Source of the DNA: CAZMOK01 sp964644135
GTDB lineage: Bacteria > Bacteroidota > Bacteroidia > Bacteroidales > JAGOPY01
NCBI GenBank assembly: GCA_964644135.1
Contig: CAZXWD010000080.1
Location: 1-14,321, forward strand
Direction: 5' to 3'
Length of the DNA stretch: 14,321 nucleotides
The notes under the pieces were generated by a model that worked only from the letters and a program-made list of their open reading frames with translations, did not search any database and was not told the origin of the DNA. The translations under genes were made by a program, and so were the position numbers. Below are positions 1-4,994 of the stretch, one piece after another; position 1 is the first letter of the stretch; the number at the start of each line of letters is the position of its first letter.

Positions 1-81
1 GATTAATTCAAAATTTAGAATTCATCTCAACACTAAACATTAGACCCATACTCTAATATTCTTATATTCTTAACCTCTTAT

Positions 82-127
82 CCTCTTAACCTCCTATTTT
101 CTTTTTCCTCTTAACTTCCTATTTTCT
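82..127. repeat. Direct repeat, two 21-bp copies
   Basis: Two 21-bp copies occupy 82-102 and 107-127 and differ at one position (C in the first, T in the second). Each begins CCTCTTAAC and ends CCTATTTTCT. A third shorter relative, CTTAACCTC, starts at 69. The block is read directly from the sequence; whether it is dispersed elsewhere in the genome cannot be seen from this window. Confidence 0.75.
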
Positions 128-134
128 ATCCTGG

Positions 135-158
135 GCTCCCGTGCTCCCATGCTCCCGA
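135..158. repeat. Tandem GCTCCC repeat, 8-bp period
   Basis: Three copies of GCTCCC start at 135, 143 and 151, separated by the dinucleotides GT and AT, giving an exact 8-bp period. A fourth GC follows at 159. On the - strand this reads as GGGAGC units. It follows directly on the 21-bp repeat pair, so the two may form one composite intergenic element. Confidence 0.75.
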
Positions 159-190
159 GCTTTCATTGTTCATTTCCTTAGCAACTTAGC

Positions 191-233
191 ATTTGACAAT
201 AAAGACAATTTGACAATAGAGGCAATTATGGCA
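191..233. repeat. 17-bp tandem repeat, two copies plus a partial one
   Basis: The first copy (191-207) begins ATTTGACAATAAAG and the second (208-224) begins ATTTGACAATAGAG; they match at 15 of 17 positions. A degenerate partial unit, ATTATGGCA, follows at 225-233. The repeat lies about 70 bp upstream of the rpmG -7 element. No function is evident. Confidence 0.65.
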
Positions 234-299
234 ATTAGCCAACAGCCATCCATCAAAAACTTTCTAATCCGTAAAGTAGGATTTTACAAAAAATCATAC

Positions 300-307
300 T
301 ATTTTTG
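300..307 (+). promoter_or_regulatory. Putative -7 promoter element for rpmG
   Basis: TATTTTTG matches the Bacteroidota -7 consensus TAnnTTTG and lies 27 nt before the rpmG start codon, which would give a short leader. No convincing TTTG or TTG -33 box is found at the usual spacing of about 19 nt, so this is a partial promoter match. Confidence 0.45.
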
Positions 308-334
308 CAGGCCAAAATTTCAGGAGATATACCG

Positions 335-523
335 ATGGCACGAAAACAAAAAGATCAAAGGGTACAGGTGATACTCGAATGTACCGAACATAAGAACAGC
401 GGCAAGCCCGGGACTTCTAGGTATGTCACTACCAAGAACAAGAAGAACCACCCGGAACGACTGGAATTAAAGAAGTTTAACCCTATCCTTAAGAAAATGA
501 CCGTTCATAAGGAGATCAAATAA
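335..523 (+). CDS. rpmG: 50S ribosomal protein bL33
   Basis: This encodes a 62-residue basic protein of the large ribosomal subunit, located near the E site. It begins MARKQKDQRVQVILECTEHK, continues with the conserved GTSRYVTTKNKKNHPERLELKKFNP segment in modified form, and ends in LKKMTVHKEIK, all typical of bL33. Only one cysteine (C16) remains, so it is the zinc-independent C-minus form. The ATG at 335 gives the normal family length; the longer frame from 305 adds ten residues unlike the family. The next gene, for DUF4295, starts 8 nt after the stop, and the two are probably co-transcribed. The usual upstream partner rpmB is not seen here. Confidence 0.95.
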   Translation: MARKQKDQRVQVILECTEHKNSGKPGTSRYVTTKNKKNHPERLELKKFNPILKKMTVHKEIK

Positions 524-531
524 TATTTGTC

Positions 532-684
532 ATGGCTAAGAAAGTTGTTGCATCACTTCAAACAAAGACCAAGGAATTCGCTAAGGTGATCCGCGTGGTT
601 AAATCTGATAAAACCGGCGCATACGCCTTTAAGGAAGACATGATACCCGACGAGCAGGTTCAGAAGTTCCTGTCGGGCAAATAA
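532..684 (+). CDS. DUF4295 family small ribosome-associated protein
   Basis: This is a 50-residue lysine-rich protein (MAKKVVASLQTKTKEFAKVI at the start, FLSGK at the end). It matches the DUF4295 family, which is found in Bacteroidota and is almost always encoded between rpmG and ftsY, as here. From memory, a protein of this family has been seen in a Flavobacterium ribosome structure and named bL38; I give this as recollection, not proof. The ATG at 532 follows the rpmG stop by 8 nt. A clear intrinsic terminator begins 21 nt after the stop, so this is the last gene of a short ribosomal transcript. The gene is easily missed because of its size. Confidence 0.9.
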   Translation: MAKKVVASLQTKTKEFAKVIRVVKSDKTGAYAFKEDMIPDEQVQKFLSGK

Positions 685-705
685 TGAAAAGCATTATATA
701 ATATT

Positions 706-737
706 AAAGCTTTTCCTCTGATGGAAAGGCTTTTTTT
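706..737 (+). terminator. Intrinsic terminator after the rpmG-DUF4295 pair
   Basis: An 11-bp stem pairs AAAGCTTTTCC (706-716) with GGAAAGGCTTT (723-733), with one T-G wobble, across the loop TCTGAT. The descending arm runs into a seven-T tract (731-737). The T tract ends only 14 nt before the ftsY start codon, which leaves no room for a standard promoter in between. Confidence 0.85.
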
Positions 738-751
738 ATATTCATAATCAA

Positions 752-1705
752 ATGGGAGTATTTTCATTTCTCTCCAAAGAAAAAAAGGAAGATCTTGACA
801 AAGGGCTGGATAAAACCCGTCAGAGTGTCTTCTCAAAAATATCCAGGGCCGTGGTGGGCAAGTCCACCGTTGATGATGAAGTCCTGGATAACCTGGAGGA
901 AGTGCTTGTTACCTCAGATGTAGGTGTTGAAACCACTCTTAAGATCATCGACAGGATCCAGGACAGGGTTGCAAAGGATAAATACCTCGGCACTTCGGAA
1001 CTTAACCGCATCCTCAAAGAAGAAATTGCCGGGCTGCTGCAGGAAAACAACGATCTTGAACAGACTGACTTCAGCCTGCAAGGTATGCCAAAACCCTATG
1101 TGATCATGGTAGTGGGCGTCAACGGAGTTGGCAAGACCACAACCATCGGCAAGCTGGCCTACCATTTCAAGAAAGCAGGGAAATCTGTTCTGCTGGGGGC
1201 ATCCGATACCTTCAGGGCCGCAGCCGTGGACCAGCTCCGGATCTGGTCAGAAAGGGTAGGGGTGCCCATGGTCACACAGGGCATGGGAGCCGATCCCGCA
1301 TCCGTGGCCTTCGATACATTGAAATCGGCACAGGCTGAAAATGCCGATGTGGTCATAATAGATACGGCAGGACGCCTCCATAACAAGGTCAACCTGATGA
1401 ATGAGCTTTCGAAGATCAAAAGGGTGATGCAAAAGGTTATCCCCGACGCACCGCACGAGATCCTGCTCATACTCGATGCCTCTACCGGACAGAATGCCAT
1501 TGAACAGGCACGCCAGTTCACTGCGGCCACTGAAGTGAATGCACTGGCGCTCACAAAACTGGATGGCACAGCAAAAGGCGGTGTTGTAATAGGTATTTCA
1601 GATCAGTTCAAAGTGCCCGTCAAGTACATTGGTGTAGGTGAAAAATTGGAAAACCTGCAACTCTTCGACCGCTTTGCTTTTGTCGAAAGCCTCTTTTCAG
1701 AATAG
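752..1705 (+). CDS. ftsY: Signal recognition particle receptor FtsY
   Basis: This is the SRP receptor GTPase. It docks ribosome-nascent chain complexes carrying SRP (Ffh plus 4.5S RNA) at the membrane so that membrane proteins can be inserted co-translationally. The 317-residue protein has the N domain helical bundle (about 20-100) and the G domain: P-loop GVNGVGKTTT (122-131), DTFRAAA (152-158), DTAGR (204-208), TKLDG (268-272) and GVGE (294-297). The acidic A domain seen in enterobacteria is essentially absent, leaving a short N-terminal segment, as in many Bacteroidota. The ATG at 752 gives a normal N terminus. rimO follows after a hairpin terminator. Transcription probably depends at least partly on read-through from the ribosomal genes. 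Confidence 0.97.
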   Translation: MGVFSFLSKEKKEDLDKGLDKTRQSVFSKISRAVVGKSTVDDEVLDNLEEVLVTSDVGVETTLKIIDRIQDRVAKDKYLGTSELNRILKEEIAGLLQENNDLEQTDFSLQGMPKPYVIMVVGVNGVGKTTTIGKLAYHFKKAGKSVLLGASDTFRAAAVDQLRIWSERVGVPMVTQGMGADPASVAFDTLKSAQAENADVVIIDTAGRLHNKVNLMNELSKIKRVMQKVIPDAPHEILLILDASTGQNAIEQARQFTAATEVNALALTKLDGTAKGGVVIGISDQFKVPVKYIGVGEKLENLQLFDRFAFVESLFSE

Positions 1706-1708
1706 CAT

Positions 1709-1749
1709 CCCGGGGCTTGTTTTTTTTATATTTACCCCGGGCCTTTTTT
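1709..1749 (+). terminator. Intrinsic terminator between ftsY and rimO
   Basis: CCCGGGG (1709-1715) pairs with CCCCGGG (1735-1741) across a 19-nt T-rich loop, followed by CC and six T residues (1744-1749). The stem is short but GC-only. The long loop makes it weaker than the other terminators here. rimO starts 22 nt after the T run. Confidence 0.65.
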
Positions 1750-1771
1750 GCCCATAACTAATATTACTGCC

Positions 1772-3067
1772 ATGAAAACCACCAAGAGGAAGAAAAAGAT
1801 CAACATCATAACCCTTGGATGCTCGAAAAATATCGTGGATTCAGAAGTGCTTATGCGCCAGCTTGAAGCTTCAGGCGTTGAGGTTCACCATGATTCCAAT
1901 GATCCTGCCGACACAGTGGTGATCAACACCTGTGGATTCATAAACGATGCCAAGCAAGAATCCATCGACACTATTCTTGAAAATGTGGAGGCAAAAAAAG
2001 AAGGCCTTGTGAAACAGGTCTACGTAATGGGTTGCCTTTCCGAAAGGTATAAGAAAGACCTTAAGAATGAGATACAAATGGTCGACGGTTTCTATGGCAC
2101 CCATGAATTACCCAAAATTGTGGGTGACCTGGGTGTGGATTACAAGCATGAACTGGTAGGAGAAAGAATGCTCACAACCCCGAAACATTATGCCTACCTC
2201 AAAATATCCGAGGGCTGCAACCGTACCTGCTCCTTTTGTGCAATTCCTATAATGCGGGGAAAGCACGTATCTAAACCCGAAGATGAAATTCTCCACGAAG
2301 CGGTGAAATTATCTGAACAGGGGGTTAAAGAACTCATTCTCATAGCGCAGGACCTGACTTATTACGGTGCCGATATCCATAAGAAAAGGACTCTTTCACA
2401 GCTCATAGATAAGCTTTCTGAGATTGATAATATAGAATGGATCAGGCTACAGTATGCCTACCCGGCCGATTTTCCCCTTGAATTGCTTGATGTCATAAGG
2501 GATAACCCTAAAGTTTGCAAATACCTCGACATGCCGCTGCAACATATCAGCGACCTGTTGCTGAAATCCATGCGGCGATTTGTGAATAGGAAAAGGACCC
2601 TCGAATTACTCGATAAAATAAGGGAAACAGTGCCAGGCATAGCGCTAAGGACCACTTTGATAGTTGGTTACCCTGGTGAAGAAGAAAAGCATTACGAGGA
2701 ATTGAAAGACTTTGTAATCCGCCAGCAGTTCGACAGGCTGGGTGTTTTCACATACTCGCATGAAGAGAACACCAGGGCTTATGATCTTGTCGATAATGTC
2801 CCGCAGGGCGAGAAGATCAAAAGGATGGAATCCATTATGGACATCCAGCAGGAGATATCCCTGAAAAAAAATCAGCAGAAAATAGGGAAAAGAATGAAAG
2901 TGCTTGTCGACCGGCTCGAAGGTGATTATTTTGTCGGTCGCACTGAGTTCGATTCTCCCGAGGTCGACAATGAAGTGCTCATCAGGAAAAATAAAAAGAT
3001 CAGGATCGGGGAATTTTATGATGCCCTTATCACTGAAGCTGATTATTTTGACCTCTATGCAAAATAA
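1772..3067 (+). CDS. rimO: Ribosomal protein S12 (Asp) methylthiotransferase RimO
   Basis: This radical SAM enzyme adds a methylthio group to the conserved aspartate of ribosomal protein S12. The 431-residue product has the methylthiotransferase N-terminal domain with auxiliary-cluster cysteines C17 (in TLGCSKNIVDSE), C54 (NTCGF) and C88 (MGCLSE). The radical SAM motif is C149-x3-C153-x2-C156 (GCNRTCSFC). A C-terminal TRAM-like domain follows (about 365-431). The GCSKN and FCAIP signatures separate RimO from MiaB. The ATG at 1772 is preferred; a longer frame using TTG at 1748 would start inside the T tract of the upstream terminator. ftsY next to rimO is common in this phylum. No clear terminator follows the gene. 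Confidence 0.96.
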   Translation: MKTTKRKKKINIITLGCSKNIVDSEVLMRQLEASGVEVHHDSNDPADTVVINTCGFINDAKQESIDTILENVEAKKEGLVKQVYVMGCLSERYKKDLKNEIQMVDGFYGTHELPKIVGDLGVDYKHELVGERMLTTPKHYAYLKISEGCNRTCSFCAIPIMRGKHVSKPEDEILHEAVKLSEQGVKELILIAQDLTYYGADIHKKRTLSQLIDKLSEIDNIEWIRLQYAYPADFPLELLDVIRDNPKVCKYLDMPLQHISDLLLKSMRRFVNRKRTLELLDKIRETVPGIALRTTLIVGYPGEEEKHYEELKDFVIRQQFDRLGVFTYSHEENTRAYDLVDNVPQGEKIKRMESIMDIQQEISLKKNQQKIGKRMKVLVDRLEGDYFVGRTEFDSPEVDNEVLIRKNKKIRIGEFYDALITEADYFDLYAK

Positions 3068-3105
3068 GCCACGATCAATGTCAGTCATCTAACAGGCCTG
3101 ACCGC

Positions 3106-3136
3106 TTGAATAGGTTGCCGAATAATCCTACCTTTG
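3106..3136 (+). promoter_or_regulatory. Bacteroidota-type promoter for the MORN repeat gene
   Basis: The -33 box TTG at 3106-3108 (CTTG from 3105) is followed after 20 nt by a perfect -7 box, TACCTTTG (3129-3136). Both boxes and the spacing fit the consensus for the primary sigma factor of this phylum. The element lies in the rimO-MORN spacer and gives the downstream gene a leader of about 20-25 nt. Confidence 0.65.
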
Positions 3137-3167
3137 CCGATACCGCAACCAAATCATGATTACTGTT

Positions 3168-3860
3168 ATGAAGTATCTGCAGATCACTATTATTTTACTG
3201 GCTGTGCCATTTATTCTTTCAGCACAGAAAAATGGTTTTGCTACTGAATCTATCGGCAAAATGGAGTACCAGGGCTATTATGTTGATGGTAAGAAAGACG
3301 GGTCCTGGGTGTTGCACCATCCGAATGGTTTTTTGTACAAGGTTGAATCATACGACATGGGAACAAAAGATGGCATATTTCTGACCATCGATTCAAGGGG
3401 GAACCTTCAACAGGAAGAATTCTTTAAAGACAACAGGCTCAACGGCCCATCTAAAAAATATGGCCGTGGAAGCAAGCTGGAGTATGAATACAACTACAAG
3501 AACGGCAAGTTAAACGGGCTGCAGAAAAAATATTACGACAACAGGAAGGTCCAGGAAGAAAGCTGGTATGTCAATGGTTTTAAGGACAGTACATCCACCT
3601 GGTACGACCAGCAGGGCAGAAAGATCGCTGTTTATTCCTACCGGAATGGCAAGTTCCATGGAGTTAACAAGGAGTTTTACCCCAATGGCAATGTAATGAA
3701 AGAATCGACCTATCATCTCGATCAGCTTGAAGGGCCTTACAAGGAATATTTCAAAGATGGCAGCCTGAAAGTTGAGGGACAGTATGAGAAGGGCGAAAAA
3801 GCCGGCCGCTGGTACACTTACGATCAGCAGGGCGAAGTGGTTGATAAAGAAAAATTTTAA
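3168..3860 (+). CDS. Exported MORN/YwqK-like repeat protein
   Basis: The 230-residue product has a signal peptide (MKYLQITIILLAVPFILSAQ) followed by about eight degenerate MORN-2-type repeats of 22-24 residues covering roughly 36-225. Typical repeat cores are YKNGKLNGLQKKYYDN, YRNGKFHGVNKEFYPNGN and YFKDGSLKVEGQYEKG. Such proteins form beta-hairpin ladders and are often auto-annotated as 'YwqK family antitoxin', but nothing here suggests a toxin partner. The protein probably acts in the periplasm or at the cell surface; its ligand is unknown. An ATG at 3156 is also in frame, but the one at 3168 gives the cleaner signal peptide. The gene has its own promoter and ends 12 nt from the convergent serine hydrolase. 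Confidence 0.8.
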   Translation: MKYLQITIILLAVPFILSAQKNGFATESIGKMEYQGYYVDGKKDGSWVLHHPNGFLYKVESYDMGTKDGIFLTIDSRGNLQQEEFFKDNRLNGPSKKYGRGSKLEYEYNYKNGKLNGLQKKYYDNRKVQEESWYVNGFKDSTSTWYDQQGRKIAVYSYRNGKFHGVNKEFYPNGNVMKESTYHLDQLEGPYKEYFKDGSLKVEGQYEKGEKAGRWYTYDQQGEVVDKEKF

Positions 3861-3872
3861 GACCGGAAGCCG

Positions 3873-4994
3873 CTAATATTGTTCTGATATCTTTTCGAAA
3901 AGGGCAGCCCATTCAAGTCCGGAATACCCCCTTCCAAATCTCAGTATTATCAGTTTTTTTGCCGGATTTACATAGATGTATTGCCCCATGATCCCTTTGG
4001 CAAAGAAAGAACCGGTTTCCAGGCTTCGCCATGAATAGGTGTATGGATAACCGTCGTCGTCTTTGCTGTTGTTACTGATATCCAGCGATTCATCAATCCA
4101 CCATTCCGGCAAAATCTGCTTTCCGTTCCAGTTCCCCTTTTTCAGGTAGAGCCTTCCGAACCTGGCGAAATCATATAACCTGGCATTGATGCAGCAAAAG
4201 GCCTTCACTGTATTGTGCCTTTTACTGTCGGTATTCCAGCTTGCATCATATTCCATCCCGGTCTGCTTCCATATTTTTTCCTCAAGATATTCAGGCAGGC
4301 TCGTACCTGTTGCTTTTTCCAATATAAAAGCCAGGAACTGGGTGTTCCCGCTCATGTATTCATAGCGTGTGCCGGGTGGTTCAACAGGCTTTAAATTATA
4401 GGTGTATTTTTTCAGGTTCTTACCGTAGTAGAACTTTGCGGCATGGCCGAAGGGGTTTTTGTAACTTTCACTGAAATGTATCCCCGATCTCATTTCAAGA
4501 AGGTTACGGATGGTGATCTCCTCAAATCCCGGGTGCCTGAACCCTGTGAGGAAGTCAGTTACCGGCTGTTCGATCGTTCCAATGTATCCGTCGGCAATTG
4601 CAGCACCAACAAGCGCCGAAACAAAAGATTTGGATATGGAGAACGAACTGAGCAGGGAAGACCCGGTAAAGCCATCGAAAAATCTTTCATACTGAATTGT
4701 ATCATCCCTGATAATGGTGAAGGCCACAGTTTCGTTCTTTTCAAGAAAATCCCCGAAATTATCATAAGTTTCAGCCGATACATATGAATCAGGCAACACT
4801 GGGCCTTTTTCATTTTCAGCCCTCGTAAACCGGAAATTGCTGCTGCCATTCTTAATGGAAGCAGCGGGGAATTTCCTGTAATCATCTATATCAGCATAAT
4901 TCCAGAAAATGTACCGGCCGATATGGGTAAAACCGAGGAGCATTACGAGCCCTATGATTATAAGCGCTACAAGGCCCTTACGAATCCAATTCAA
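3873..4994 (-). CDS. Membrane-anchored serine hydrolase, beta-lactamase/DD-peptidase fold
   Basis: The 373-residue protein belongs to the beta-lactamase-related (class C / AmpC-like, COG1680) serine hydrolases. An N-terminal membrane helix (about 7-24) is followed by a periplasmic domain. Visible active-site motifs are S119-I-S-K122 (SxxK nucleophile motif), Y213-M-S215 in YEYMSGNTQ (YxS/N position), and a late KGIMGQYIYVNP segment (about 333-344) in place of the KTG/HxG strand. The substrate is not predictable; peptidases, esterases and amidases all occur in the family. The start is a TTG at 4994. The first internal ATG (residue 18) would destroy the membrane helix, and no ATG exists upstream before an in-frame stop. 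The gene overlaps the KamA-type gene by 17 nt, which suggests translational coupling. Confidence 0.85.
   Translation of the reverse strand: MNWIRKGLVALIIIGLVMLLGFTHIGRYIFWNYADIDDYRKFPAASIKNGSSNFRFTRAENEKGPVLPDSYVSAETYDNFGDFLEKNETVAFTIIRDDTIQYERFFDGFTGSSLLSSFSISKSFVSALVGAAIADGYIGTIEQPVTDFLTGFRHPGFEEITIRNLLEMRSGIHFSESYKNPFGHAAKFYYGKNLKKYTYNLKPVEPPGTRYEYMSGNTQFLAFILEKATGTSLPEYLEEKIWKQTGMEYDASWNTDSKRHNTVKAFCCINARLYDFARFGRLYLKKGNWNGKQILPEWWIDESLDISNNSKDDDGYPYTYSWRSLETGSFFAKGIMGQYIYVNPAKKLIILRFGRGYSGLEWAALFEKISEQY

Larger units (their letters stand above)
1..299. other. Non-coding, repeat-rich spacer upstream of rpmG
   Basis: No convincing gene lies here on either strand. The sequence is strongly biased: the + strand of 50-130 is pyrimidine-rich and made of near-copies of CTTAACCTC and CCTATTTTCT, followed by a GCTCCC tandem block and a 17-bp tandem repeat, listed separately. 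An open frame from 141 runs through the repeats and overlaps rpmG out of frame, so it is not a credible gene. In many Bacteroidota rpmB (bL28) sits directly before rpmG, but no L28-like frame is present in this stretch. Confidence 0.6.

Noticed and set aside
69..233. CRISPR array in the leading spacer
   Set aside because: The repeats are 8, 17 and 21 bp, nearly contiguous, with no uniform unique spacers and no cas genes.
141..371. 76-codon open frame upstream of and overlapping rpmG
   Set aside because: It runs through the GCTCCC and 17-bp repeats and overlaps rpmG in another frame; the product resembles nothing known.
1159..1569. 136-codon open frame antisense to ftsY
   Set aside because: It lies wholly inside the GTPase domain of ftsY, and its composition is that of an antisense shadow.
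1748..1771. Upstream TTG start for rimO
   Set aside because: It lies in the T tract of the preceding terminator, and the extra eight residues are not typical of RimO; ATG at 1772 is better.
2645..3088. 147-codon open frame antisense to the rimO 3' end
   Set aside because: It covers the TRAM region of rimO and shows no independent coding signal.
3156..3860. Toxin-antitoxin module around the YwqK-like gene
   Set aside because: The protein has a signal peptide, and no small partner gene lies next to it; the antitoxin label is only an annotation habit for this repeat family.
4443..4787. 114-codon open frame antisense to the serine hydrolase
   Set aside because: It overlaps the SxxK active-site region of a well-supported gene and has no recognisable domain.
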